Shown here: piece after piece, positions 8,255 through 17,230 of the stretch
How the letters are laid out: every line of letters starts with the position of its first letter
Position numbering within the stretch: position 1 is the stretch's first letter
Source of the DNA: a virus
Reading direction: 5' to 3' (one strand)
DNA: 49,616 nt
IMG/VR virus record: IMGVR_UViG_3300030106_004816
Coordinates: 1-49,616 of that record
Notes under the pieces: model-generated
Told to the model about the DNA's origin: nothing
The model's database searches: none
Seen by the model: the letters and a program-made list of their open reading frames with translations, nothing else
Program-made: the position numbers and the translations under genes

Positions 8255-8402
8255 TTACATACCAGAACCTAAAGATACTTATGATGTATCAAATCAAAGA
8301 CAAATAATTGAAGCTATTAGTACCACACAACAGCAATTAAATTTTTCATATCAACAAGATTTAAAAAATGAACAGGACGCTTTTAACTATTTTTTATCAT
8401 GA
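8238..8402 (+). CDS. Small hypothetical protein (MAKIISYIPEP)
   Basis: 54 residues from the ATG at 8238, chosen over an upstream in-frame start at 8187 because GGAACGGG lies just before it. The sequence begins MAKIISYIPEPKDTYDVSNQRQ and is otherwise helical and Gln-rich. The stop overlaps the next gene by four bases. It is probably a minor virion or assembly protein by position only. Confidence 0.5.
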   Translation: MAKIISYIPEPKDTYDVSNQRQIIEAISTTQQQLNFSYQQDLKNEQDAFNYFLS

Positions 8403-8749
8403 GTATACAATATAAAAATCAAGGATATAAACAATCAAGCACAGGTAAAACTACAGTTCTCACATGCCCTACTAATGCTACTATAATTATTAAAAGTATT
8501 TATGTTGCAAACAACGATGCTTCGTCAGCTATTTTGGTCAACATGAATTTAGTTGATTCTTCTGATTCAAGTGCTGAGTACGAATTTTTTAGAGATGACG
8601 TCCCAGCAAAATCACAGGTAAATGCATCTGCACAGGGATTAAACTTAGAGGCGGGTGACTCAGTTACAGTGACAGCTGCTACAGGCAGTAACACAATACA
8701 AGGTGCAATAAGTTACGCTTTAATTGATAGATCACAAGAAAACGGTTAA
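8399..8749 (+). CDS. Virion structural protein (small beta-sandwich type)
   Basis: 116 residues, MSIQYKNQGYKQSSTGKTTVLTCPTNATIIIKSIYVAN at the start, then alternating strands and LNLEAGDSVTVTAATG. This is a recognisable small marine phage tail/virion family in which TTxLxTxPxxxxxIIKSIYVAN and LNLEAGDxxxxxA mark the fold. Both ends overlap neighbours by one to four bases. The next gene is an oxygenase, and the product could be one of its substrates; that is speculation. Confidence 0.6.
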   Translation: MSIQYKNQGYKQSSTGKTTVLTCPTNATIIIKSIYVANNDASSAILVNMNLVDSSDSSAEYEFFRDDVPAKSQVNASAQGLNLEAGDSVTVTAATGSNTIQGAISYALIDRSQENG

Positions 8750-9261
8750 TGCTACACGTTTACGATAATAAAATTCATCCTAACAATGAAAAAAGAATAG
8801 AGAGTCTTATACTTAAAAAAAAGTTTATTAGTGGTGAAAGAGACCATCCTGCTTTACCACCTACAGGTCAAACCTGTGAATTAAGTTTAGATGTAGATGA
8901 AGATGGAATACCAAAAGAAGAAATACTACAATTAATACAACAAGATCTTAAAGGCCAAGAGTTTGAAAAACTAAAATCATTAAAACTTAAAAGGGCCTAC
9001 ATTAATAAGTTTGTTCCAGAAGATAAACCATATTTTCATCAAGACTCAGACGCAATATACACAGTTTTATATTATTCATCATTAGCTTATAAAGATTTAA
9101 ATGAATTAGGTTTTACTGAATTTTTTTATGGAGCTAGTATAAATGGTATATTACCCATGCCAGGAAGAATAGTAATTTTCAAAGGAGATATTTATCATAG
9201 AGCTACTTCGTGTAGGACTTTAACAAGACACACGGTTGCGTTAAAGTATAACTATGGCTAA
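8749..9261 (+). CDS. 2OG-Fe(II) oxygenase, P4H type (outside the main cassette)
   Basis: 170 residues. The active site is YFHQDSD (H97, D99), MPGRIVIFKGDIYHRATS (H150) and R160 in TRHTVALKY. The central strand GFTEFFYG replaces the usual GGxT/E strand. This P4Hc-like form is common in marine phages. It sits between two small virion genes with a one-base start/stop overlap, so it is co-expressed with structural proteins. Substrate unknown. Confidence 0.82.
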   Translation: MLHVYDNKIHPNNEKRIESLILKKKFISGERDHPALPPTGQTCELSLDVDEDGIPKEEILQLIQQDLKGQEFEKLKSLKLKRAYINKFVPEDKPYFHQDSDAIYTVLYYSSLAYKDLNELGFTEFFYGASINGILPMPGRIVIFKGDIYHRATSCRTLTRHTVALKYNYG

Positions 9262-9388
9262 AAAGAAACCCTTGTTTGGGGTTAACACATATGTTAAGAA
9301 AACAAAAAGAAAGCGTCCTGGTAGACATGCAAAGAGTTATAGCAAACGTATTCCTAGACGCAAACGTTCACGAGGCCAAGGGAGATAA
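9254..9388 (+). CDS. Very basic 44-residue protein
   Basis: MAKKKPLFGVNTYVKK, followed by an Arg/Lys-rich stretch ending SRGQGR; more than 40 percent Lys plus Arg. Small proteins of this appearance occur in several marine podoviruses near tail genes. The charge suggests nucleic-acid or anionic-surface binding, but no function is established. It overlaps the oxygenase stop by eight bases and is followed two bases later by the next gene. Confidence 0.6.
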   Translation: MAKKKPLFGVNTYVKKTKRKRPGRHAKSYSKRIPRRKRSRGQGR

Positions 9389-9390
9389 TT

Positions 9391-9588
9391 ATGAGTGATA
9401 TACCAGTTTTACCAGCTAAAGCAGTAGAGATTATTAAACACAAAAGATCGGGAAAAAAATATAACACAAAAGCTGAGTTTGATGCAGATGTTGCTGATCC
9501 AAATACTGATACAACTAATGATGACTTTTCACAACATGTTGAGATAACAGTAGCTTCTCTTACTACAGAGAGTAAAACAAAGGACTAA
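9391..9588 (+). CDS. Small acidic hypothetical protein
   Basis: 65 residues, MSDIPVLPAKAVEIIKHKRSGKKYNTKAEFDADVADP at the start, acidic C-terminal half. GGGAG lies just upstream of the ATG. The (RSGKKYxTxAEFDADVADPxTxTTxxDF) pattern is typical of small conserved phage virion-region genes. Its TAA shares a base with the next ATG. No function assigned. Confidence 0.55.
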   Translation: MSDIPVLPAKAVEIIKHKRSGKKYNTKAEFDADVADPNTDTTNDDFSQHVEITVASLTTESKTKD

Positions 9589-10550
9589 TGCAACCAGCTG
9601 GAGGCACAGAAATCCAACTTGAATATTTAAAAAAGTTTGGAGCTCATGTGCTTTTAGATAATGTTCAGATAACAACATCAGTTCCAGAAAAAGATCCATT
9701 ACATCCATTAAGGTCTAATATAATTTGGTTAAAAAATAATTACAATCAACCTAACTTATTTGATTGGTTTAGAGAACCTAAAAACCATGACAGATATGAT
9801 TGGTATGTATTTAATTCAAATTGGAGTTACGAAAAATATAGAATGTATTTTAACATTCCTACTCATAAAAGCTTAGTAATAAAAAATGGTATTGATTACT
9901 CTGAGTTAAAAATTAAAAAAAAATTTAAATATAAAAAACCTTTAAAGTTGGTTTACATGTCTACTCCTTGGAGAGGTTTAGACGTAGCTTTAGAAGCTAT
10001 GAAAAGATTGGAGGAAACAAAAGACGTCATACTCGATGTTTACTCTAGTACAATCATTTATGGTGATGACTTTCAAAGAGAGAATGATAAAAATTATATA
10101 GCACTTTATGATAAGGCAAAAAAATTAAAGAATGTTAATTATAGAGGATACGTTCCCCATAAACAGCTAATGGCCTTATTACATAATTATGACGTTAATA
10201 TTCATCCCTCAACTTGGGAAGAAACATTCTGTATTTCAGCTGTTGAATCTTTAGCTGCAGGTTTAATGTTAATAACAACTAATTATGGCGCATTATTTGA
10301 AACATGTGCAGAGTTTCCTGTTTATATAAATTATACAGATGATAAAGAAAAACTGGTTGAGCTTTTAGTTCAATCTATTTTACAAACAAAAGAAATATTT
10401 GAAAATGTGGATTTAAGTTCTAGTTTGATATTTCAACAACAATATTATAAAAGATTCTATGACTGGAATCATATAAGACATTCATGGAACAGATTCTTGA
10501 AAGGTGCAATTTATGAAAAGAAAAAAGACAAAAAACTTAAAAGAAGATAG
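9588..10550 (+). CDS. Glycosyltransferase, GT4-like (GT-B fold)
   Basis: 320 residues. The N-terminus is short but contains the GGTEIQ donor-loop motif at 5-10. The C-terminal Rossmann domain has LVYMSTPWRGLDVALEAM (121-138), a NVNYRGYVPHKQL segment and the EX7E nucleotide-sugar motif E212-E220 in HPSTWEETFCISAVESLAAG. GT4 enzymes transfer sugars from nucleotide donors with retention of configuration. Placed after hydroxylases and virion genes, it might glycosylate hydroxylated virion residues or host surface glycans; the acceptor is unknown. The start shares a base with the previous stop. Confidence 0.78.
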   Translation: MQPAGGTEIQLEYLKKFGAHVLLDNVQITTSVPEKDPLHPLRSNIIWLKNNYNQPNLFDWFREPKNHDRYDWYVFNSNWSYEKYRMYFNIPTHKSLVIKNGIDYSELKIKKKFKYKKPLKLVYMSTPWRGLDVALEAMKRLEETKDVILDVYSSTIIYGDDFQRENDKNYIALYDKAKKLKNVNYRGYVPHKQLMALLHNYDVNIHPSTWEETFCISAVESLAAGLMLITTNYGALFETCAEFPVYINYTDDKEKLVELLVQSILQTKEIFENVDLSSSLIFQQQYYKRFYDWNHIRHSWNRFLKGAIYEKKKDKKLKRR

Positions 10551-11319
10551 AAAACAACAAAAATTAAAAGAGCTTAAAAAATCAGAGGGTTTATTTATAG
10601 GCACGCCCATACATTCGGATGTCAGCCTACACTATATGAAATCATGTTTAGATTTACAAAAAGAGTGTTTGCTTAATGGTATTAATATTACCTTTCAACT
10701 CATGAAGAGTAGTCTAGTGACACAAGGAAGAAATTTAATTGTTTCTGCTTTTTTAGAAAGCGATGCAAATCAATTATGTTTTATAGATTCAGATATAGCT
10801 TTTGGAGTGAGAGGTATATACAGATTATTTGAATGTGATCATGAGGTAGCTTGCATTGCATATCCTATGAAAACACAAGATCCTAACAAATTCAGAAAAG
10901 ATGATAATAAAAGACCAGATGATGATCCTAATACAAAAGGATTAGTGTTTCCTGTTGAATTGCACGATGCTAATAATATTAATGTAGATAAAGGATTTGT
11001 TACTGTTAACAAGGCACCAACTGGATGCATGATGATTAAGAGAAGTGCCTTTGAAAAAATGATAAAAGCATACCCAGATCTTTATATAAAACAACAAACT
11101 TTTATAAATGGGCAAGTTATTGATAGGCCAAATTACTTTAATTTTTTTGACACATATTACTGCCCTAAAACGAAAACTTATTCTGGTGAGGATTTTGGGT
11201 TCTGTAGATTGTGGAATGAGATGGGTGAAAAGGTTCACGTCATTGTAGATGAGGAGCTGATGCATATTGGAGAATATGCTTACACTGGCAGATTAATGCA
11301 AGAATTCACTAAAAAGTAA
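10513..11319 (+). CDS. Glycosyltransferase-like protein, GT-A fold with DxD
   Basis: About 268 residues from the ATG at 10513, preceded by AAAGG; an in-frame GTG lies nine bases upstream. After a Lys-rich N-terminus come GLFIGTPIHSDVSLHYMKS, GRNLIVSAFLESDANQLCFIDSDIAF (the DSD metal motif of GT-A enzymes), a PTGCMMIKRSAF acceptor-loop region and SGEDFGFCRLWNEMG. This organisation is that of GT2-like enzymes of marine phages. It overlaps the GT4-like gene and probably works with it. Donor and acceptor unknown. Confidence 0.72.
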   Translation: MKRKKTKNLKEDRKQQKLKELKKSEGLFIGTPIHSDVSLHYMKSCLDLQKECLLNGINITFQLMKSSLVTQGRNLIVSAFLESDANQLCFIDSDIAFGVRGIYRLFECDHEVACIAYPMKTQDPNKFRKDDNKRPDDDPNTKGLVFPVELHDANNINVDKGFVTVNKAPTGCMMIKRSAFEKMIKAYPDLYIKQQTFINGQVIDRPNYFNFFDTYYCPKTKTYSGEDFGFCRLWNEMGEKVHVIVDEELMHIGEYAYTGRLMQEFTKK

Positions 11320-11332
11320 AATTGTTGTAATC

Positions 11333-11361
11333 TTGATTGATGGCTATAACTCTTGTAAAAT
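11333..11361 (+). promoter_or_regulatory. Sigma70-like promoter for the ejection-protein module
   Basis: TTGATT (11333-11338), 17-base spacer, TAAAAT (11356-11361). It lies in the 67-bp gap between the glycosyltransferase and the 11387 gene, the only real gap in this part of the window. Transcription would start near 11368 and give a short leader with GAGAG before the ATG. A related TTGTAAAAT string occurs at 46096, upstream of the decoration-protein gene, without a convincing -35. Confidence 0.45.
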
Positions 11362-11386
11362 GTAGGTTAAACGAGAGAAATAAATT

Positions 11387-12265
11387 ATGGATCCATTTAC
11401 ACTAGCATTAGCCACATTTGGCGTACAAAAATTACGAGGTAAATCAACTAAAAGAGCCTTAAGAGATGCAGCTATAATAGGCGGTGCGTCTTATGGTTTA
11501 GGTAAGTTTGGTAATGTAGGGGCTTTTACAGGTCCGGGAGGATCAATGTCACCTTTTAGTTCATTAGGTTTTGGTCAAGGTCAATCAGCAGCTGATAAAA
11601 ATATTTTACAAAAAATTATAGGTGAAAAAAGTCTTACAGCTAAAGAGGCTGAGTTAGCAGGCTTAAAAGGTGCTGAAGCTAAAGCTGCTATGAAGGGTTC
11701 TGGTATTTTAGGTTTAAGTCCAGGTCAACAAATATTTTTAGGTGGTACAGCATTAGGTTTAATGGACTCTGGAGAGGAACCAGTTAAACCACCTTTTACT
11801 GAAGAAGATTATACTAGAGAATATAAAAAACAAACTGCAAAACTTAAATCTGGTTTTGAGCCAGTGACAGGTCAGGTATCCATTGATGAGGTTGTTGGTG
11901 ATGAAACTTTATATGCAGCACAGGGTGGTCTAGCAGAAATTAAAAAATTTAATGAAGGAGGAATAAATTATTTACCTTCAAAAACAGATCATAATGAAAA
12001 AGATCATAATAATTATGTAAGAGCAAAGGGCTATGTTGAGGATGGCTCTGGAAACGGTGATAAAGATGAAGATACTATGTTAGCACAATTAGCTGATGGA
12101 GAGTTTGTATCAAGAGCGGATGCAGTTTTAGGGGCAGGTATTATAGCTGGTGCAAGTCCAGGTAGCGAAAAAAGCATGAGATCAAAGGGAGCTGAATTCT
12201 TTTATGATCAACAAAAAAGATTTAAAAGAGTTTATGATTTGTTAAATGGTAGCAAGACCAATTAA
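11387..12265 (+). CDS. Internal virion/assembly protein with GG-rich peptide and ADGEFV domain
   Basis: 292 residues. The N-terminal 130 are Ala/Gly-rich and helical. At 180-192 is GGLAEIKKFNEGG, nearly repeated in the protein encoded at 13561. The C-terminal part contains LADGEFVSRADAVLGAG, a motif typical of marine phage internal or tail-associated proteins, and ends in a basic helix. It begins the block that also encodes the likely DNA-ejection proteins. The exact role is unknown. Confidence 0.55.
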   Translation: MDPFTLALATFGVQKLRGKSTKRALRDAAIIGGASYGLGKFGNVGAFTGPGGSMSPFSSLGFGQGQSAADKNILQKIIGEKSLTAKEAELAGLKGAEAKAAMKGSGILGLSPGQQIFLGGTALGLMDSGEEPVKPPFTEEDYTREYKKQTAKLKSGFEPVTGQVSIDEVVGDETLYAAQGGLAEIKKFNEGGINYLPSKTDHNEKDHNNYVRAKGYVEDGSGNGDKDEDTMLAQLADGEFVSRADAVLGAGIIAGASPGSEKSMRSKGAEFFYDQQKRFKRVYDLLNGSKTN

Positions 12266-12707
12266 AATAGCAAAAGAGGTAAACGTATTACACGTTGAAC
12301 CTAAAGCTGTACAAAAATATTGGTCACTAGTTGAGTTTATGCTTAAAGAGGGTTTAAAGTATGATGGGTATCCAATGTCAATTGGACATCTTAAAGATAC
12401 AATCCTCAAAGGTGAGAATCAATTGTTTATGATGTTTGGTTCTGACGATGGTGAAAGCTATAAAGTTTTTGGTGTATTTGTAACAAGAGTTACTCAATTA
12501 CCAAATTATAAACAAGCAGAAGTAATTTTGCTTAGAGGTGTAAAAAGAGATTTGTGGCAGAAAGAAGCTGCAGAGATGATTGAAAATTTTGCAATACAAA
12601 ATGATTGCAAAAAGATTGCTGTTCACGCTAGACCAGGATGGCAACCTTTTTTGAAAACTATGGGCTGGCAAGTAAAAAGATATTTATATACAAAGGAGTT
12701 TAAATGA
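12246..12707 (+). CDS. GNAT-like acetyltransferase fold protein
   Basis: 153 residues. The pattern resembles GNAT proteins: an N-terminal helix pair, then KVFGVFVTRVT and AEVILLRGVKRDLWQKEAAEMIENFA, then CKKIAVHARPGWQPFLKTMGWQVKRYLYTKE. The last part looks like the terminal GNAT strands (x-A-RPGW-x-x-x-L-x-x-x-GW). The usual acetyl-CoA loop (Q/RxxGxG/A) is not obvious, so it may be non-catalytic. Related proteins are found in the internal-protein clusters of podoviruses. It overlaps both neighbours. Confidence 0.5.
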   Translation: MVARPIKIAKEVNVLHVEPKAVQKYWSLVEFMLKEGLKYDGYPMSIGHLKDTILKGENQLFMMFGSDDGESYKVFGVFVTRVTQLPNYKQAEVILLRGVKRDLWQKEAAEMIENFAIQNDCKKIAVHARPGWQPFLKTMGWQVKRYLYTKEFK

Positions 12708-13558
12708 GTTTTATTTTTGGAGGTTCTGGAGGAGGAGGAGGCGGTGCGCCAGCATCAACTTCGGGCACACAGGTTAATATAGCTAGAGAAGCTCCAGCGG
12801 TAGAGTCAAGAAAACTTGCATTGTATGATCAAGCGGCTGCTTTAGCAGCTCAACCTGTAGCATTACCAGCATTACAAGTTGCACCTGCAACACCTCTAGA
12901 ACAAGCTGCTTTTACTCAAGCGGGACAAACAGGAGTAGGTCAAGCAACAACTACAGCAGGAATAGGATCTGTATTACAAGCTCAACAAGCTCCAAACATA
13001 TCTTCTTTTTTTAATCCGTTTGAAAGTTATGTAACAGATGAGATTACTAGACAAGCGCAAATGGCAACAAATCAATTGTCAGCACAAGCTGTAAGATCTG
13101 GGGCTTTTGGTGGTGGCAGACAAGGCATAGCTCAAGCGGAGATAGAAAGAAACAGACAAAATTTAATTGGTCAACAAAGAGCGCAAGGTTTTCAAACTGC
13201 ATTAGCTGCTGCACAAGGTGAAAGACAAAGACAATTACAAGCAGGTCAATTATTAGGAGCAATGGGTGCTCAACAACAGCAAATGGGTTTAGCTGATATA
13301 CAAAGCCAATTACAAGCAGGTGCAGTACAGAGAGGTCTTGGTCAACAAACTCTTGAAGCACAAAGACAAACACAATTACAAAGACAGTTTGAGCCTTTCC
13401 AAAGACTTGAGTTTTTAAAAGGTATCATGACAAATTTACCTACAACACAAAGTTCAATTACAGCAACCACGGCTCCCGGATCTAATCCGTTATCTACAGC
13501 ATTAGGTACAGGTCTTGGTGCTTACTCAGCTTATCAATTTACAAGACCAAGGAGTTAA
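12704..13558 (+). CDS. Putative DNA-ejection / internal virion protein (Gln/Ala-rich)
   Basis: 284 residues. MSFIFGGSGGGGGGAP at the N-terminus, then long Ala/Gln-rich helical segments with NPFESYVTDEITRQAQMATNQLSAQAVRSGAFGGGRQGIAQAE at about residues 104-146. This helical GAFGGGRQ segment recurs in podovirus internal or tail-assembly proteins. Low-complexity Gln helices and a Gly-rich start suit a membrane-interacting ejection protein like those of P22. That assignment rests on position and composition. Confidence 0.55.
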   Translation: MSFIFGGSGGGGGGAPASTSGTQVNIAREAPAVESRKLALYDQAAALAAQPVALPALQVAPATPLEQAAFTQAGQTGVGQATTTAGIGSVLQAQQAPNISSFFNPFESYVTDEITRQAQMATNQLSAQAVRSGAFGGGRQGIAQAEIERNRQNLIGQQRAQGFQTALAAAQGERQRQLQAGQLLGAMGAQQQQMGLADIQSQLQAGAVQRGLGQQTLEAQRQTQLQRQFEPFQRLEFLKGIMTNLPTTQSSITATTAPGSNPLSTALGTGLGAYSAYQFTRPRS

Positions 13559-13560
13559 AG

Positions 13561-14496
13561 ATGGAGAAAACTTTACTTCGACCATTGTTTAGAAAAAAAT
13601 ATCTGGACTCAATGAAACCTAAAAAATTAAAAATAGGTGGTTTAGCTAATATTAAAAAATTTCAAGAAGGTGGCGAAGTTCAAGAAGATAGCATTAATGA
13701 TAATATGATTTTCAGTCCAGAGCAAGAAAGAGCAATCATGGGTATGCAATTAGCATCATCTTTATTAGGTGGTGTGAGAAAACCAGGACAAAGTTTATTT
13801 GCAGGTGCAGTGGGGGATATTGCAAAAGGTGTAACAAGTTTACCTGCAACTGCAGTGCAGTTAGCTAAAATTAGACCTAAGAAGAAAAAAAGTTTTAGAA
13901 CTATGACCAAAGAAGAGGTAAAAGCAAGAGGTTTACCACCAGGCACAGTTGCACAAATAGAAGAAAGCACAGGTGAGTTTCAGATTAAAAGTAAACCTAC
14001 TGAAGGTCAAATGAAAGCTTTAAGAGAAAATAAATCTACGTTATCTGTTTTGAATAGCGCTGATAGAATTTACAAAGACTTAGGAAAACCTGTTGGATTA
14101 GGTTCAATACCATCAAGAACATACTATACAGTTGGGCAAGTTTTTGGCTCTAAGGGAGCAAAAGATTATGCTAAAATGGCAGCACAATTAGAACAAACTA
14201 AATCCTTCTTCTTAAAGGCTATTTCTGGAGCAGCAGTTTCCGACCAAGAATTTAAAAGAGTTGAAAGTTTTATGCCCACAACAGGAGATACAGTAGTTGC
14301 ATTTGATGCAAAGATGGAAGCACTTAAAGAATATGCTAACACAGCGATTGCATTAGCGACAGATGCTGGTATGGATATGGAATCAGCTTATCTAACTATG
14401 CAAGCAAAAGGCATTACGCAAAATATTGAAAACAAATATAAGCAATCGGTGACTTATAAAAAGGAGGGAGATGCAATAGACATCTCTATGAATTAA
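13561..14496 (+). CDS. Putative internal virion protein 2
   Basis: 311 residues. After a basic start comes GGLANIKKFQEGG at 26-38, the near-copy of the peptide in the 11387 product. An Ala/Gly-rich segment (about 55-100: MQLASSLLGGV...GAVGDIAKGVTSLPATAVQLAK) precedes a basic KKKKS stretch. The C-terminal half is helical with conserved-looking FFLKAISGAAVSDQEFKRVESFMP. Such a layout matches large phage ejection/internal proteins that follow a smaller partner. Function inferred from context. Confidence 0.5.
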   Translation: MEKTLLRPLFRKKYLDSMKPKKLKIGGLANIKKFQEGGEVQEDSINDNMIFSPEQERAIMGMQLASSLLGGVRKPGQSLFAGAVGDIAKGVTSLPATAVQLAKIRPKKKKSFRTMTKEEVKARGLPPGTVAQIEESTGEFQIKSKPTEGQMKALRENKSTLSVLNSADRIYKDLGKPVGLGSIPSRTYYTVGQVFGSKGAKDYAKMAAQLEQTKSFFLKAISGAAVSDQEFKRVESFMPTTGDTVVAFDAKMEALKEYANTAIALATDAGMDMESAYLTMQAKGITQNIENKYKQSVTYKKEGDAIDISMN

Positions 14497-14497
14497 T

Positions 14498-17230
14498 ATG
14501 GGTGAAATAATTGTAAAGGATCAAAAATTTAAAATTAAAGGGGATGAGCCAGATAACAGAGAACAACTGGCCATTGATTTATTTTTTAAAAGAAGAGATC
14601 AAGGACAAACAAAAACTGGTAATCCCGTTTTAGATGGAGAAGCTCAATTTGATATCTCTCCGATGGATGTCATGTCTGAAGCAGATTTTGGTAAGTATAA
14701 CAAAAATACAGAGTCTTATTTAAACTCACCTAGTTTTGGAAGATTGGTGACAGAGGTCGGATTATCTATTGCTGGTGGTATTGCGGGTGCTGCTTTTCCT
14801 GTTGCAGGTATTCCAATATTATTATCAAGAGTAGCTAGGTTTTCTAGACCTTTATTAAATATCTCACAGAAGACTGTTGATGGTATTGCTAAATCAAGAA
14901 CTGTTGCAAGAGTAGGAACGGGGACTGCTGGTGCGGCTGCAGGGGGTGCTTCAGGTGCAGCTTTATCTCAAGTATTTGATCCAAGAGAAGATATAGTTAG
15001 AGAAGTTACTAGAGGAGCATTACAAGGTGGACTTGGTGAATTAGCCGGATTCGGATTAGCAGGTGGATTAGCTAAAATATATAATAAAGTAAAAAATGTT
15101 AAATTAAATGGAATAACTAACAGTAAACAGGCATTTGCTACTTTTCAAAAAGAAAAAAGATTTTTACAAGCTATAAGAGATGTTAACACAAAAGGTTTAA
15201 ATGCTGATGAGATTGCTAAATTAAGTAAACCAACGGATGCAGCTTTTGACGATTCGTTAACTGAATTCCAATTAAAAATATTAACAGATAAATCTAAGCA
15301 AGGACAAGCACAACTTAAAAAAATATATGAAAGAGTAAAAACTAGAAGTCCAGAGCTGTTAGCAAAATTAGATGATCCAACAGGATTTTTTCCTAGAACG
15401 GGTCCTGGTATTACAGCAGGACAAATGTTTGAAAATAGCACAATTGATTTTTTACAAAATATATCTGCATCATCTTTAACAGGAGGCGCTATAAGAGAGG
15501 GTCAATTATTAGGAAGAACCATGCTACAAGAAAATTTTGAGACAATGGTAGAGGGAAATTTAGCTGCCTTAAAGGCTGCGAATATTCCGCCAACAGTTGG
15601 CATAGGTGCCATATTAAATAAATATCTAACAGATAGTAAAGGTTTATTCGATGGCATAAGAGCCAAAGCAAATAATCAACTAGCAAAAGCTGTTGAAGAA
15701 TTAGGACCAGCAGAAATCTATAATGTCACTGGTAAAGGTGCACCTTACGACGCAGCTGGTAAACTTAAAACCTTTAATTCTAATCTAGTACGAGCAGATG
15801 GAGGTAAAGGAGTTGTAAAAGCAGAAACTGGTTTAAGACAATTCATAGATGAAGAAAGAATCGCACTAGCACAAAAATTTCCAAGAGATCCGAAAAAAGC
15901 AACCACTGGAGTGCCACCAGAAATATCTGGAGTATTAGATCAAGTAGGTGCTTATTTAAATAGTGCAACTGGTAATATATCAGCTAAAAGATTATTAGAC
16001 TTACGACAATATTTGAATACAGTTGTAAGAAATAATCCTAATCCATATTTAAAAACTTTTTATGCAGAGGCATATAAAAGAGTTGAAGCTTTGTTAAATC
16101 AAACTCCTATACCTGCTGGTGTTGGTGGAGCATTAGGTGCAACATTTAATACTATAAGACAAACAGCTGATTCTCTAAATACGGTAAATAGAGAACTGTT
16201 TACAAAAAATTTAATTGCAAAGTTTCTTGATTCACCTTCTGGTCATGAGGCACTTTATAAAAAAATAGTACAAGCTAATGATGCGTCTGTGACTAATGCT
16301 TTTTTTGATATGTTAGATACTAAAGTTAAAATTGGTGGAAAATTAGTTCCTGCTGTTCCAAGAGCTGAAATTATAAAGGATTCAGTGCGAGCACAATTTT
16401 TTAAAGAATTTTCAGAAGCTGGTTTAAAAGATGTTGATAATTATACAATTTTAGATTCTAAAGGTATGTTTAGATTTTTAGAAAAAAATAAAAATTTATT
16501 AGACAATTCAAATTTATTAACTAAAACACAAATTAAAAATTTAAGAGAATATTCTAACGCTGCTAGATTTGTTGAAGGTGCAGTTAAGCCACCAGGTATA
16601 ACTGGAAAAGGTGCTGGAACTGTTTTTATACAATTAAAACAAGCTGGAGCTATAACTCAACTTGGAGCTTTAACAATTGGTGCAGCTTCGGGTGAAAGTG
16701 TTCTTCCCGTGGCAACTATTGTTTTAGGTTTACCATATGCATTTTCTAGGATTATATCTGATCCAAGAGCGACTAAATTATTATTAAGTGGTGTTAGAGG
16801 TGAAATTAAAAGTTATCCAAAATTTAGATCAACTATCTCACAATTAACATCTGGTTTAGTTGGCCAAGGCGCATTAGGTCCTATAGATCAGCAACAAATT
16901 ATGAGTCAACTTGAACAACAAAAACCTGCGTTGGAAGCTGCCTTTGCAGGTAATAGAGAGGAGCTGCTAAAAAATATTAATATCAAACCTAAAAACACTA
17001 GACCAGCTGACGAAAAAGAATTAAGCTTTACTGAAATAGATATGGAGGCTCCTGTGGTTAATGAAAGAGCTAAGCCTGTAGTATCTGGTGTGCAAATGCC
17101 AAACGTTCAACCATCTAATGTAGGAGCATTGTTTCCTAATGATAGCTTATCTCAACAGATAGCAGCGAATCAATCCGCACAACCTGTGAGACTTAGCACA
17201 GGAGGGATATTAGATGCCAAGAAAATCTAA
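14498..17230 (+). CDS. Large internal virion / DNA-ejection protein
   Basis: 910 residues, the longest gene in the window. The first 60 residues are soluble. Then two Gly/Ala-rich hydrophobic blocks (about residues 75-115 and 135-190: GLSIAGGIAGAAFPVAGIPILL and GTAGAAAGGASGAAL) could insert into membranes, followed by about 500 residues of helical sequence. No lytic transglycosylase or peptidase motif could be seen. It ends RLSTGGILDAKKI, another GG-plus-basic tail. Position and size fit the large ejection protein of podoviruses (T7 gp16 or P22 gp16/gp20 role). Confidence 0.55.
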   Translation: MGEIIVKDQKFKIKGDEPDNREQLAIDLFFKRRDQGQTKTGNPVLDGEAQFDISPMDVMSEADFGKYNKNTESYLNSPSFGRLVTEVGLSIAGGIAGAAFPVAGIPILLSRVARFSRPLLNISQKTVDGIAKSRTVARVGTGTAGAAAGGASGAALSQVFDPREDIVREVTRGALQGGLGELAGFGLAGGLAKIYNKVKNVKLNGITNSKQAFATFQKEKRFLQAIRDVNTKGLNADEIAKLSKPTDAAFDDSLTEFQLKILTDKSKQGQAQLKKIYERVKTRSPELLAKLDDPTGFFPRTGPGITAGQMFENSTIDFLQNISASSLTGGAIREGQLLGRTMLQENFETMVEGNLAALKAANIPPTVGIGAILNKYLTDSKGLFDGIRAKANNQLAKAVEELGPAEIYNVTGKGAPYDAAGKLKTFNSNLVRADGGKGVVKAETGLRQFIDEERIALAQKFPRDPKKATTGVPPEISGVLDQVGAYLNSATGNISAKRLLDLRQYLNTVVRNNPNPYLKTFYAEAYKRVEALLNQTPIPAGVGGALGATFNTIRQTADSLNTVNRELFTKNLIAKFLDSPSGHEALYKKIVQANDASVTNAFFDMLDTKVKIGGKLVPAVPRAEIIKDSVRAQFFKEFSEAGLKDVDNYTILDSKGMFRFLEKNKNLLDNSNLLTKTQIKNLREYSNAARFVEGAVKPPGITGKGAGTVFIQLKQAGAITQLGALTIGAASGESVLPVATIVLGLPYAFSRIISDPRATKLLLSGVRGEIKSYPKFRSTISQLTSGLVGQGALGPIDQQQIMSQLEQQKPALEAAFAGNREELLKNINIKPKNTRPADEKELSFTEIDMEAPVVNERAKPVVSGVQMPNVQPSNVGALFPNDSLSQQIAANQSAQPVRLSTGGILDAKKI

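Noticed and set aside
13047-13373. Reverse-strand frame rich in Val, Leu and Phe under the ejection gene
   Set aside because: Reverse image of the Gln/Ala repeats of the forward gene; no start signal.
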